The translations under genes were made by a program, and so were the position numbers. Under the pieces are notes generated by a model, which did no database searches, was not told the DNA's origin, and saw nothing but the letters and a program-made list of their open reading frames with translations. A stretch of DNA of 64,000 bases from Thalassotalea algicola (lineage in GTDB: Bacteria; Pseudomonadota; Gammaproteobacteria; Enterobacterales; Alteromonadaceae). Positions 40,780 to 51,999 of the stretch are shown one piece after another. Location: NCBI RefSeq assembly GCF_012932965.1, contig NZ_JABBXH010000001.1, positions 868,001 through 932,000 of the forward strand, read 5' to 3'. Numbering within the stretch: the stretch's first letter is position 1; each line of letters begins with the position of its first letter.

Positions 40780-43395
40780 CTAAGCGCAGGATTTATCGTC
40801 ACTTTCTTGTTCTGTTGAAATTAGTCTGGCTGGTTTTGCTATATGATAACCCTGCCCGAAGTCACAGCCGGCCTGTTTAAGCTTTTCTAACACTTCTTCA
40901 GATTCTATCCCTTCAGCGACCAGTCTATAACCAAATTGATTTCCCAATGCTTGAAGCGCTGTCACAAGTGCTAAATGTTTTTCGTTTGCACCTAAACTTC
41001 GAGTCAGAGATCGATCAAGTTTAATAAATTCAAATGGGTAATTATGAATATAATTAAATGAAGAAGAACTCGCGCCATAATCATCTAAAGCCAACTTCAC
41101 TCCAATCTTACGCAGTTTTTTCAAACTTGCTAAGGCTAAATCGGGTTGTTGGCTAATCGCTGACTCACTAAATTCTATAATAAGCCGTTGAGGTTCAATA
41201 TGATTATTACTGATGTGTGTTAATAATTCTTTTAATTGGTTAGGTTGAGTTAAATAGCGACCTGATAAATTTATACCAATTAAGGCGTTTTGATATTCTT
41301 GTTCAAGCTGCCATAGCTTTAACTGCATGCCAACTTCTTGAATAATCCAGTGCTCAATATCCAAGATCATACCGGTTTCTTCTGCCATGAAAAGAAATTC
41401 GCTCGGCGTTAATAAACCTTTACTAGGATGCTGCCATCTAAGTAGAGCTTCAAAACCTATGGTATGACTTTGAGCAAGGTCCGAAATTTGTTGATAATGA
41501 AGTTCGAATTGACCTTCTTTTATTGCGACGCGAAGCTCTTGCTCCAATGTCATGCTAGCTAATAATTGCTCTCGCATACTGTCATCAAAGAACACATATC
41601 GACCACGACCTAAGCTTTTCGCTTGATACATTGCTGCATCGGCATCACGTAATATTTCACTGGCTTCTTGATAACTTGCAGCGCATTGCGCTATACCAAT
41701 ACTGGCATTGGAATATAAGCTATTGCCATCAATTTCAAAAGGTTGTTCAATCGCTGTAATGATACGATCAGCCACTTCTTCAACATCATCAATACAACTT
41801 GGTGAATCGAGTAAAATAACAAACTCATCTCCACCTAATCTAGCCAGTACATCATTATCCCGTACACAGTCAGTTAGTCGTGATGCAATTTCAATTAAGA
41901 ACTTATCACCGGTATGATGCCCTAGTGTGTCATTAATCACTTTAAAACGGTCAAGATCAATAAACAACACAGCAAAACTGCGCTCTGGGTGCCTTTTCAT
42001 GTGCCGTAAAGCATGGGTTAATCGGTCGGTGAACATAGCGCGGTTAGGCAACTTTGTTAGTGCATCATGATGTGCTTCATAATATAAGCGAGACTCAGCT
42101 TTTCGGCGCTCTTCAATCTGCATTCGTAAATTGAGGTTAGTGGCTTGCAGCGCCTCAGTACGTTCATTGACGATCAGTTCTAGCGATTCTTTACTCTGCT
42201 CTACAACACTTAAGTCTCTTTCTCTCACGATTGCACTAGCAACTTGCTGTGCTACAAACCTAAATAGTTCGAGATGTTTCTCTTCAAATACATCATCACT
42301 AAAATAATGCTGTGTCGCTATGACCCCGATTGCTTGATTATTTTCCATTAAAGGGGCTGCCAACCAGGTTTGTGGTTGATTCTTCTTATCAAAATTCAAT
42401 AGATAAGGCATGCGCTCTTTAGTGCCATCATGATTTAGCGTAATCATTTGCCCTTGTGATATCAGCACAGGCTTAGCAGCCTTTAATGCCAGTTCAACGA
42501 ATATCTCCGTTCTCTTACTCGCATCAATATCAACCACCACCTCGTCTTGATAATAAGGAAATGATAATTCTTTAGAGCCGCTAACTTTAGTCGCAATATA
42601 AAAACTTTGACTAGTAATCAAGCGAGCTATTTGTTGATGAACTTTTGAAAAAACTTCGGATAACTCTTTAGTAGAAGCGACAACGGCCGAAACTTCCAGC
42701 AACACCTGATGCATATTTTCAGCTTTTTGCCGCTCTGAAATTTCCATTTGCAAACGACGATTTGCATCCGTTAATTTACGTGTCCTTTGCTCAATACATT
42801 GTTCGAGCATAGCGCGACTTTTTACTCGATCTATTGCCGTTACTATATGTTCAGCAATAAATTCAAGCAATTGGCAGTCCCGGTCATCAAAATATAGGTT
42901 ATGATCGTAACTTTGAAGAGCAATAACACCGATAACTTGATTGCCCCGTCTAAGTGGTACACCTAACCAATCAACAAATGACGAACCGTATAATACTATT
43001 TTACCAGCTTTAGCTAGCGCCATTCGCTCGGCAGCACTGCAATGCAGAGGAGCTTTGTCTAAAAAAACTAAACCCGTTAAACCTTTACGCCAATCTTTAA
43101 ACTCAACTCGTTGAGCTAACCTGTCTTCAACAGGATTATGGCAATAAACAATTTCTAAATTTTTTTCTGGGTTGGCTAACGCGATATGTACACTATTGGT
43201 AGTTAATAGCGAATCGATAATATGGACGAGAGAAGCATAAAAATCATTGAGATCGGTTACTGTGCTCGCAAGCTCCGAGAGCTGCAGCAAACTAGCTTGC
43301 ATCGTCTTAACTTGACGATACTTTTTCAATAGTGATTTTAGTTTTGGAATTTGCCGCTGTGCGAGCTTATCTTCCGTAATTATTGAACCGCTCAA
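40780..43395 (-). CDS. GAF-GAF-GGDEF-EAL c-di-GMP protein
   Basis: This 871-residue cytoplasmic protein has two GAF domains (about 40-195 and 220-390) separated by coiled coils, a GGDEF domain (about 435-600, RLGGDEFVIL intact) and an EAL domain (about 610-860, GFEALLRW intact). The loop normally DDFGTGYSS is DDYGASSSS, which may weaken phosphodiesterase activity. So cyclase activity is likely and EAL activity uncertain. TTG at 43395 is the start; no ATG is available before residue 32. It convergently ends 27 bases from the barrel gene. Confidence 0.93.
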   Translation of the reverse strand: MSGSIITEDKLAQRQIPKLKSLLKKYRQVKTMQASLLQLSELASTVTDLNDFYASLVHIIDSLLTTNSVHIALANPEKNLEIVYCHNPVEDRLAQRVEFKDWRKGLTGLVFLDKAPLHCSAAERMALAKAGKIVLYGSSFVDWLGVPLRRGNQVIGVIALQSYDHNLYFDDRDCQLLEFIAEHIVTAIDRVKSRAMLEQCIEQRTRKLTDANRRLQMEISERQKAENMHQVLLEVSAVVASTKELSEVFSKVHQQIARLITSQSFYIATKVSGSKELSFPYYQDEVVVDIDASKRTEIFVELALKAAKPVLISQGQMITLNHDGTKERMPYLLNFDKKNQPQTWLAAPLMENNQAIGVIATQHYFSDDVFEEKHLELFRFVAQQVASAIVRERDLSVVEQSKESLELIVNERTEALQATNLNLRMQIEERRKAESRLYYEAHHDALTKLPNRAMFTDRLTHALRHMKRHPERSFAVLFIDLDRFKVINDTLGHHTGDKFLIEIASRLTDCVRDNDVLARLGGDEFVILLDSPSCIDDVEEVADRIITAIEQPFEIDGNSLYSNASIGIAQCAASYQEASEILRDADAAMYQAKSLGRGRYVFFDDSMREQLLASMTLEQELRVAIKEGQFELHYQQISDLAQSHTIGFEALLRWQHPSKGLLTPSEFLFMAEETGMILDIEHWIIQEVGMQLKLWQLEQEYQNALIGINLSGRYLTQPNQLKELLTHISNNHIEPQRLIIEFSESAISQQPDLALASLKKLRKIGVKLALDDYGASSSSFNYIHNYPFEFIKLDRSLTRSLGANEKHLALVTALQALGNQFGYRLVAEGIESEEVLEKLKQAGCDFGQGYHIAKPARLISTEQESDDKSCA

Positions 43396-43509
43396 GGAAC
43401 GTCTTCTTTATTATTATCGGTATTAGTATTATTTTTAAGCAGCTAATATAACAAATAAAACTCGCTTGGCTAGTAAAACTTCCAAAATGCACAGATTGAA
43501 AAACAAACA

Positions 43510-43540
43510 AAAGAGCTACACATATAGTGCAGCCCTTTTA
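43510..43540 (-). terminator. Terminator of the second TonB receptor gene
   Basis: A 13-base-pair stem with two G-U pairs (43528-43540 with 43510-43522) and a five-base loop ends in TTTT on the minus strand, followed by a T-rich run. It lies 18 bases after the receptor stop. Confidence 0.8.
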
Positions 43541-43558
43541 ATATGTGAATAAGCTTAC

Positions 43559-46174
43559 TTAAAAAGCTACCGAAGCTTTTACAAATACATAGCGACCAAT
43601 GACATCATACGTATATGGGTCAGTATTAGAGTCATTATTACCTGTATAATACGGGGCTTCTTTATCAAACAAATTATTAACACCACCTGACAAGGTTAAT
43701 GTTTCACTAAAGTTATATGAACCATTGATATCATGATAAACAATACTAGGTGTTGAAGGTGCATAACATGCCGAGGGGTCACTTAGACAAGAAGCACTAT
43801 CCATACCTGCGATATAACGTGCTTTATAGGTGGCATTCCAGTCACTGCCACTCGCAGTTAATGAGAAGTTAGATTTAACCTCTGCATAGCTACCAATACC
43901 ACCGGTTATTAGGCCTGAATAGTCTGTTGTCTCGCCAGTAACTTCAACTTCATACTCATTTAAGAATGTCGTATCTAGGTTTGCTCGCCAATCAATACCA
44001 GCCGCTTGAAAGCTATACGCCAAGTTGATATCTAAGCCAGAAATGTTTTCAGCACCAATATTTTGTAGCGTATTATTAAATTTTATACGGCCTGAATTAT
44101 CCATACTAATATCAGCGGATTTACATAGTGCACTTTCTGTATTTATCGGCGTCCCATCATCGCCTAAACATTGATCAACGATGTACTGAGAGTCAACTTT
44201 AGTAATGGCATTATCAATTTCTATTCTGTAGTAATCAGCGGTAACCGAGAAACCGTCAAACCAACTTGGCTCATAGACAATACCAAAAGTTAATGTATCC
44301 GCTTCTTCAGGAGTTAACTGCTCGTTACCACCAACGGTGACTTCGGCTTGATCTTGATCAGTAGCAGAATGATTCACCTGATCAAAAGATGGTGATTCAC
44401 CGCCAAATAGCTCATCTACAGTTGGTGCCCGAAAAGCGGTTGATGCTACAGACCTTACCATTAATTGATCATTTAATTTCCAAGTTAAGCCTAATTTCCA
44501 AGTCGCATCATCACCAAAAGTAGAGTAATCGAAATAACGCACAGCGGTGCTTAGTTCAACATGTTCGGCAAGAGGCGCATCGGCTAATAGCGGTAGTGCC
44601 AATTCCATATATGCTTCATGTACATCATAAGAGCCAGATGTTGGTTCAACACGTGGGTCATTAGCCATGCCCTGAGAAGTCAGCGAATCCGGCGTATACC
44701 ATGCTTTGTCTGTACGCTTTTCAATGCCCGCGGCAAAGCCTGCATAGCCTGCAGGTAATTCAAATAGTTCACCAGAAAGACTAGCCGCTAACGTTAGGCT
44801 TTGACTACCGCCAGAGTTTTGCTCCGTGTATGTGTATGTGCTTAAGTTTTCTTGTGACCAAGAATCTTGATCTAGTGGGTTGAAAGTACCCGAATTAATA
44901 TCTTCTTGAATTAGCCCCATATTGTGTAAGTTAGCAAGCTGCTCCACTGAATCATTGCGGCCAAAATTAACTGATGTATCCCATGACCAGCCATTATCCA
45001 ACTCGCCTTCTACACCGATTACGGTTCTAAAAGTATCAACCGTTTGTTTAAACTGTCTTGGACCCGTATCAGTCATACGACGACCATAGGAAAGTTCATC
45101 TCCATATGCTAAACCATGTTCAATTAACGAGTCGCCCATCCATTCTTCGTAAGTAAAATCAAACCATACAGGCTGAGGAGCCATTTGTTGTTCGGACCAA
45201 CGTTTGGTGTACATAACTTCTGAAAAGAAAGTGCTGTAATCAGTTAATTCATATGTACCTAGCGCCGTAACATTAAAGCGCTTCATCGGAGTCGATAGGT
45301 AAGAAACCTCGGAGTAATTATATTTATCGCTGTCGCTGAATTCATGCCATGAGCCATCAGGGTTTCCTTGTAAACTTTCTCCATCTGGACCCCAAATATG
45401 GCCATTAGGTGTATAGCTTGAACCACCACAATATAATTCGGGCTTACCATCTTCACCAACTTTTTCACTTATCGGACAGTCTGAAAAATCGCGATCGGCC
45501 TGGCTGGCATCCCCCCTATCCATAAATTGTAAGCCTACAACTAGGTTCCCTCTATCAAATGTAGTACCCATCGTAATATCAATACCGACTTCTTCGGCAT
45601 CTCCTTCGCCAGAAATACCACCCGAAGTATTCATTTCAAAGCCTTCAAAATCTCGCTTTAAAATAATATTAACAACACCAGCAACCGCATCCGAGCCATA
45701 AACTGCAGAGGCACCGTCTTTAAGCACCTCAACACGCTGGATCATGGCTACTGGAATAGTATTTAAATCTACAGTTGATGAAGCACCGGTACCTGAATTG
45801 ATCATGCGGCGACCATTAACCAATACTAATGTACGCTGAGCGCCTAAACCACGAAGGTTTATAGTGGCATTACCACCTGAACCATTGTTTATACCAGGGT
45901 TGGTCATCGCGCCACTAGCTGCAGTGGTTTTTTGTAATAGTTGGTCTATGGATGTAACGCCGGAAGCACTAATTTCACTAGCATCAATAACCGTTACTGG
46001 ACTTGCCGTTTCCATATCTGCACGCTTAATTCTAGAACCCGTAACCTGAATTCTTTCTACTGCTTTCTCGACACCTAGTTCTTCGGCAAATGTTGATGTT
46101 GTGATAAGTGCCGTATTCGCGGCACCGACGAAAAGAGCACAACGAATAGCTGCGCATAACTGAGATGATTTCAT
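43559..46174 (-). CDS. TonB-dependent outer-membrane receptor, large type
   Basis: This 871-residue receptor has a signal peptide (ending STFAEE), a plug domain with VERIQVTGSRIKRADMETASPVTVI (TonB box and plug start), then LRGLGAQRTLVLVNGRRM and VEVLKDGASAVYGSDAVAGVVNIILKR. A large barrel follows and ends FVKASVAF. The SRIKR opening and RTLVLVNGRR form are typical of alteromonad receptors for sugars or peptides, but the ligand cannot be read. No carbohydrate or peptide genes adjoin it. GAGGAA precedes the ATG. Confidence 0.92.
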   Translation of the reverse strand: MKSSQLCAAIRCALFVGAANTALITTSTFAEELGVEKAVERIQVTGSRIKRADMETASPVTVIDASEISASGVTSIDQLLQKTTAASGAMTNPGINNGSGGNATINLRGLGAQRTLVLVNGRRMINSGTGASSTVDLNTIPVAMIQRVEVLKDGASAVYGSDAVAGVVNIILKRDFEGFEMNTSGGISGEGDAEEVGIDITMGTTFDRGNLVVGLQFMDRGDASQADRDFSDCPISEKVGEDGKPELYCGGSSYTPNGHIWGPDGESLQGNPDGSWHEFSDSDKYNYSEVSYLSTPMKRFNVTALGTYELTDYSTFFSEVMYTKRWSEQQMAPQPVWFDFTYEEWMGDSLIEHGLAYGDELSYGRRMTDTGPRQFKQTVDTFRTVIGVEGELDNGWSWDTSVNFGRNDSVEQLANLHNMGLIQEDINSGTFNPLDQDSWSQENLSTYTYTEQNSGGSQSLTLAASLSGELFELPAGYAGFAAGIEKRTDKAWYTPDSLTSQGMANDPRVEPTSGSYDVHEAYMELALPLLADAPLAEHVELSTAVRYFDYSTFGDDATWKLGLTWKLNDQLMVRSVASTAFRAPTVDELFGGESPSFDQVNHSATDQDQAEVTVGGNEQLTPEEADTLTFGIVYEPSWFDGFSVTADYYRIEIDNAITKVDSQYIVDQCLGDDGTPINTESALCKSADISMDNSGRIKFNNTLQNIGAENISGLDINLAYSFQAAGIDWRANLDTTFLNEYEVEVTGETTDYSGLITGGIGSYAEVKSNFSLTASGSDWNATYKARYIAGMDSASCLSDPSACYAPSTPSIVYHDINGSYNFSETLTLSGGVNNLFDKEAPYYTGNNDSNTDPYTYDVIGRYVFVKASVAF

Positions 46175-46483
46175 GGGTATTCCTCACTAAAAATTATTAT
46201 CTATTTGCTGGTAGCTATCCTGCTGACCTGCCCAAATAATGCGTGAGTCATATGAAAAAGTTCGTTTAAAAATGTAGAGGTTTGTACCCTTATGTCGCCT
46301 AACTGTAACTAAATGAAACCAGACCAGCAAAACACTACAAATTAATAACAACTGGTTGTTTTTCGTATCTTAGCGTGCGAAGTATTTATCTTGCTATGTA
46401 TGTTTTTTATACACATAAGATAAAAATATATTAAAAATTTAAGTAAGTAGGTGCCTGATAAGGCTAATTAAATCGCGAGCAAT
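46175..46483. other. Intergenic region upstream of the TonB receptor, no gene seen
   Basis: About 310 bases between the receptor ATG and the rpoH terminator hold no supported reading frame. The first 30 bases carry the receptor's ribosome site. The rest is AT-rich, with an A/T-rich block near 46400-46440. A promoter for the receptor is expected here, but I cannot place one with confidence. Confidence 0.5.
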
Positions 46484-46512
46484 AAAAAACCGGCATAAAG
46501 CCGGTTTTTTAT
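46484..46512 (-). terminator. Terminator of rpoH
   Basis: On the minus strand an 11-base-pair stem (46510-46500 with 46494-46484) and a five-base loop carry an A run before and a T run after. It lies 19 bases after the rpoH stop. Confidence 0.93.
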
Positions 46513-46530
46513 TTAAAGTGAACTTTAAAA

Positions 46531-47397
46531 TTAAAGGCTCATTGCACCTTTTAATTTGTTTAATGCATTCTTTTCTAATTGACGAATACGCTCAGCAGAT
46601 ACCTGATATTTATCGGCTAGTTCCTGCAATGTTGCTTTATTATCTTCTAACCAACGAGTGCGAACAATGTCCTGACTACGCTCGTCTAGCGTAATCAATG
46701 CAGAACTAAGCTTTTGATTAGCATGCTGCTCCCAGTTTGACTCTTCAACTGAAACCGCTAAGTCAGACTGCTTGTCTTCTAAATACTGTGCCGGTGAAAA
46801 GCTACCACTAGCACTTGCATTGTCATCGTCATCTGAAGAAAGCTCAAATGCTTGATCTTGACTACTCATACGTGATTCCATTTCCATCACGTCTTTAGTG
46901 CTTACACCAAGTGTTTCAGCAACCGTATTTACTTCTTCATTGCTAAACCAACCTAAACGTTTTTTATTCTTACGTAGGTTAAAGAACAATTTACGTTGAG
47001 CTTTTGTAGTTGCAACTTTTACTATGCGCCAATTTTTAAGCACATATTCATGTATTTCTGCTTTGATCCAATGCACGGCAAACGAAACCAAACGCACACC
47101 CACTTCAGGGTTAAAGCGTTTAACCGCTTTCATAAGACCAACATTACCTTCCTGAATTAAATCAGCTTGAGGTAAACCATAGCCTGAATAGCTTTTGGCA
47201 ATATGAATTACAAAACGTAAATGCGACATAATAAGTTCTTGTGCCGCTTGTAAATCATCTTGACTATATAAACGAGTCGCTAACTCATGCTCACGCTCCG
47301 CACTTAGCACTGGAATGCTGTAAGCAGACTGCATATATGCTTCAATGCTGCCACTTTGTGGGACAGTTAACGCCATTGATTGCATTGATTCACTCAT
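46531..47397 (-). CDS. rpoH: RNA polymerase sigma factor RpoH (sigma-32)
   Basis: RpoH directs heat-shock transcription. The 288-residue protein has region 2 ([21 protein letters not shown]), the RpoH-box segment [15 protein letters not shown] that distinguishes it from other sigmas, region 3, and region 4 ([28 protein letters not shown]). E. coli has it directly after ftsX; here a divergent EAL-HDOD gene intervenes. About 265 bases upstream are free for heat-shock promoters. Confidence 0.98.
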   Translation of the reverse strand: MSESMQSMALTVPQSGSIEAYMQSAYSIPVLSAEREHELATRLYSQDDLQAAQELIMSHLRFVIHIAKSYSGYGLPQADLIQEGNVGLMKAVKRFNPEVGVRLVSFAVHWIKAEIHEYVLKNWRIVKVATTKAQRKLFFNLRKNKKRLGWFSNEEVNTVAETLGVSTKDVMEMESRMSSQDQAFELSSDDDDNASASGSFSPAQYLEDKQSDLAVSVEESNWEQHANQKLSSALITLDERSQDIVRTRWLEDNKATLQELADKYQVSAERIRQLEKNALNKLKGAMSL

Positions 47398-47662
47398 TTA
47401 AAACCTCGATTTACACTTAAAAAACTATTGATGATTTTCATATAGTCGGCTCGCGATATTAGCATGCTTTATTTACTGATGCGACCATAAAACCACTATT
47501 TTTGTTAACAGACCGTTAACTACTCGTTTTTATTTCATTTTTATTACGAATAAGCTGTACATTCTAAGTATTACTAGGTTACAAAATAATGACAGCGTGC
47601 TTTTCAGCTGAATTAAGATAACAAAAACTATTATTATCTGTCGTAATTAAAGGTAAATAATT

Positions 47663-48874
47663 GTGTATTCATATGTCGCCCGTCAACCTATTCTCAACTT
47701 GCAGCAGCAGTGTATTGCCTATGAATTACTTTTTAGAGACGGTCAAAGCAATCATTTTCCTGATATAAACCCAGATCAGGCGACATCAAATATTCTGACA
47801 AACAACCATTTAACCATGGGTGTTGAACAAGTCACAGGTGATCTCACGGCATATATAAATTTCCATGCCGATACACTAATCAGGCATTTTCCTAGCTTTT
47901 TAGATCCTAAAAAAATTGTTATAGAAATTTTAGAAGACGTGCCAATTAGTGACGAGTTATTAGCAGCTTGTATTTCATTAAAAGAAAAAGGCTACACATT
48001 AGCGTTAGATGATCATGACTTTGATCCTAAATGGGACATATTTTTACCCTATGTGGATATTATTAAAGTTGACGTGCTGGCAATTTCAATTCTTGAAATC
48101 AGCCGCTATATCAACCGAATTAAAGATCACAATAAAATATTACTCGCAGAAAAAGTGGAAACCGCTCGCCAATTTGAGCAATTGAAAATGTTGGGGTTTA
48201 CTTTATTTCAGGGTTACTTTTTTGCTAAACCAGAAATGCTCAAGCAAAAGAAAATTTCCACAACCAAACAAAATATATTAGAGCTGATAAATCAAGCGAG
48301 CCATGGCCAGCTTAATTTCGACACCATTAGCGAAATTTTTAGTAGTGATCCTGGCCTCACGTATAAGCTACTTCGCTTTATTAACAGTCCTATTTATGGT
48401 CGAAGCCAGGAGATCACCTCACTAAAACACGCATTAATTTATATTGGTGAAGTTGAACTTAAAAAGTTCATTGCGCTATTAGCGCTTTCAGATTTAGCAC
48501 AGAATAAGCCAAACGAAATAATGCGCTTATCACTATTTAGAGCAAAGTATTGCGAATTAGTTGGGCAAGCTATGCAAGACAATGAAGATCCACCTAAAGC
48601 ATTTCTTACTGGTATGTTATCAATGATTGATGGAATATTAGATCACGACATAGGCTCGGTGGTAGATATCCTTCCTATAGATAAAGAAATCAAAGCGGCA
48701 TTGCTTGGTGAGAATATTTACTTAACCAGCTATTTAGATTTAGCAAAGCACTCAGAGCAAGGACAATGGTTGCACTGTGAAAGCATTGCTAAGCAATTTC
48801 GCATACCAATTGAAGCCTGCAACCAAATTCACCAAGACGCTATCGCTTGGGCAGACAGCATGCTTAATCAATAG
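47663..48874 (+). CDS. EAL-HDOD signalling protein, EAL degenerate
   Basis: This 403-residue protein has an N-terminal EAL-like domain (about 1-200) and a C-terminal HDOD domain (about 205-395, with FSSDPGLTYKLLRFINSP). The EAL signature is YELLFRD, and the DDFG loop is altered (ALDDHDFDP), so phosphodiesterase activity is doubtful. Such YuxH-type proteins often act as scaffolds or sensors. GTG at 47663 is the start with an AGGTAA site. It interrupts the ftsX-rpoH pair of other gammaproteobacteria. Confidence 0.88.
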   Translation: MYSYVARQPILNLQQQCIAYELLFRDGQSNHFPDINPDQATSNILTNNHLTMGVEQVTGDLTAYINFHADTLIRHFPSFLDPKKIVIEILEDVPISDELLAACISLKEKGYTLALDDHDFDPKWDIFLPYVDIIKVDVLAISILEISRYINRIKDHNKILLAEKVETARQFEQLKMLGFTLFQGYFFAKPEMLKQKKISTTKQNILELINQASHGQLNFDTISEIFSSDPGLTYKLLRFINSPIYGRSQEITSLKHALIYIGEVELKKFIALLALSDLAQNKPNEIMRLSLFRAKYCELVGQAMQDNEDPPKAFLTGMLSMIDGILDHDIGSVVDILPIDKEIKAALLGENIYLTSYLDLAKHSEQGQWLHCESIAKQFRIPIEACNQIHQDAIAWADSMLNQ

Positions 48875-48876
48875 AC

Positions 48877-49851
48877 TTAGTCGGCTGTTGGCTCGATAGC
48901 TCTTATATGTTGACGTACCGATAAGTAACTTCCTATCAACCCCAACAAAATTGCTGATCCCATTAAACCGACAGTTTCAGTAAATGATAATGTTTCTAAT
49001 GTAAAACTTGAGTGGTATAGCGCTGTTAGTTCTGTCATAGCACTAGATAAATAGTGAGCAAGAGTGAATATAGCTATATTCGCGAAAATTCCGCCAAAAA
49101 TGCCGTACCATGCACCTGCATACATAAAAGGACGTTGAATAAAGCTATCTGTAGCCCCAACTAACTTCATCACAGCAATTGCATCTTTTTGATTTAATAT
49201 TGCTAACCGTATTGTGTTACCAATGATTAAAATTACAGATAAACAAAGCAGTAAAGCAACAGCAATGACAATATCTTCGATCAATTTAGCCATCGCCTCT
49301 AAACGAGAAAGCCATTCTAAGTCTAATTTTCCCTGATCAACTTCTCGCTCTTTCTCCAATTTCAACAACAAATCTTTTGCCGCAACGGCCTGACCTGAAC
49401 GTTTAGTTGGAGTGACTAAAATAGTCGCGGGTAATGGATTCTCACTTAAATAAGTCAGAGCATCGCCAAAACCAGAGTGCAGCTTAAAATCTTTTAATGC
49501 CTGTTCAGCAGAAATATAAGTCACTGCCGCTATTTCTGGATAAAGCTCTAAGCGACTCGCTAGATTTTGCCCTGCTTTATCATCAATATTGAGTTTTAAA
49601 AATAAGGTTATTTCCGACGCCGAATCCCATTGCGATACCACATTATTCGCATTTTTAACGAACAAATGTAAGGTTGCGGGTAAAGTTAAACTAATACCAA
49701 GTACCAACAAGGTCATAAAAGTTGTAAACGGTGTTCGCCATAGATCACCTAAACTACCAATCGCTTGTTGAAGATGCCTTAACGGTATCGACATTAATTT
49801 TTGACCCGTACTAACCTTGTTTTCTGGGGAAGGTTTAAAGTAATTACTCAC
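48877..49851 (-). CDS. ftsX: Cell-division ABC permease FtsX
   Basis: FtsX is the four-helix partner of FtsE, regulating peptidoglycan hydrolases at the septum. The 324-residue protein has the N-terminal cytoplasmic tail (HLQQAIGSLGDLWRTPFTTFMT), a first helix, a large periplasmic domain (about 65-185) with ASRLELYPEIAAVTYISAEQAL, and three C-terminal helices with LAILNQKDAIAVMKLVGATDSFI. It overlaps ftsE by eight bases. Confidence 0.96.
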   Translation of the reverse strand: MSNYFKPSPENKVSTGQKLMSIPLRHLQQAIGSLGDLWRTPFTTFMTLLVLGISLTLPATLHLFVKNANNVVSQWDSASEITLFLKLNIDDKAGQNLASRLELYPEIAAVTYISAEQALKDFKLHSGFGDALTYLSENPLPATILVTPTKRSGQAVAAKDLLLKLEKEREVDQGKLDLEWLSRLEAMAKLIEDIVIAVALLLCLSVILIIGNTIRLAILNQKDAIAVMKLVGATDSFIQRPFMYAGAWYGIFGGIFANIAIFTLAHYLSSAMTELTALYHSSFTLETLSFTETVGLMGSAILLGLIGSYLSVRQHIRAIEPTAD

Positions 49852-50545
49852 TTACAACCTCCGTTTGTGAATGCAAACCATCAACGATACCATCTGTGAT
49901 CATGTTGCCACTTTTCAGCGTTAACGTTCGATAACGCATCCTAGCAATAAGTCCTAAATCATGAGTAGCAATTAATACAGAAACTCCGGCGGCGTTGAAC
50001 TCTTCGAAAAGCTTAATGATATCTAGTGACAGTTTTGGATCTAAATTACCGGTCGGCTCATCCGCTAACAAAATCGGAGGTTTGTTAACAATAGCTCGGG
50101 CAATACCTACACGCTGTTGCTCTCCACCTGACAACATATAAGGAAAGCATTTTTGTTTATCGGATAATTGAATCTTTTCAAGCGCCGCTTCAACTCGACG
50201 ACGAATTTCTTTTTGACTATAGCCTTCAATAATTAGTGGCAGAGCGACATTGTCAAAAACGGTGCGATCCATTAACAAGTTGTGGTTTTGGAAAATCATA
50301 CCTATATGGCGACGCATATAAGGCACTTGGCGATAACCAACATTGTCTAAGTTTTGATTGTTTATATGAATAGTGCCTGAACTTGGTTTTTCCATCAGGC
50401 TAATGAGCTTTAATAAGGTACTTTTGCCGGCACCGGAATGCCCGGTTAAAAAGGCCATTTCACCAGGGGCGATTTGAAAGCTGACATTCTTTAAAGCAAG
50501 AAAGCCACCTGGGTAAGTTTTATTAACTTGATTAAAGCGGATCAT
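49844..50545 (-). CDS. ftsE: Cell-division ABC ATPase FtsE
   Basis: FtsE is the ATPase of the FtsEX complex. The 233-residue protein has Walker A GHSGAGKST (about 35-43), signature LSGGEQQRVGIARAI, Walker B ILLADEPTGNLDP and the H-loop IATHD. It lies downstream of ftsY but behind a terminator-like hairpin. It overlaps ftsX. Confidence 0.97.
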   Translation of the reverse strand: MIRFNQVNKTYPGGFLALKNVSFQIAPGEMAFLTGHSGAGKSTLLKLISLMEKPSSGTIHINNQNLDNVGYRQVPYMRRHIGMIFQNHNLLMDRTVFDNVALPLIIEGYSQKEIRRRVEAALEKIQLSDKQKCFPYMLSGGEQQRVGIARAIVNKPPILLADEPTGNLDPKLSLDIIKLFEEFNAAGVSVLIATHDLGLIARMRYRTLTLKSGNMITDGIVDGLHSQTEVVSE

Positions 50546-50563
50546 TTTTTATTCTTATAAAAA

Positions 50564-50583
50564 GGCCACGATTGTACGTGGCC
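50564..50583 (-). terminator. Terminator-like hairpin between ftsY and ftsE
   Basis: On the minus strand GGCCACG (50583-50577) and CGTGGCC (50570-50564) form a seven-base-pair GC-rich stem with a six-base loop, followed directly by TTTTT. It lies 49 bases after the ftsY stop and 19 bases before the ftsE ATG. Confidence 0.75.
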
Positions 50584-50631
50584 AAATTTCAGTTACCGTT
50601 CTATTTTTATCAAGTATGGTGCTAAATGCAA

Positions 50632-51876
<1,245 letters not shown>

Positions 51877-51999
51877 TGTTTTTACTATCTATTACTACAC
51901 AGTAGGCCAATTTACATAGCCAACACAGAGGATAAGGGATAAAATTGGCGGCTAGTTTATCATCTAATTTACCTTCACAAAACAAAAGGCCGTGTTTAA

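Noticed and set aside
48981-49010. A Fur-box-like string in ftsX
   Set aside because: It matches only part of the consensus and lies inside a conserved coding region.
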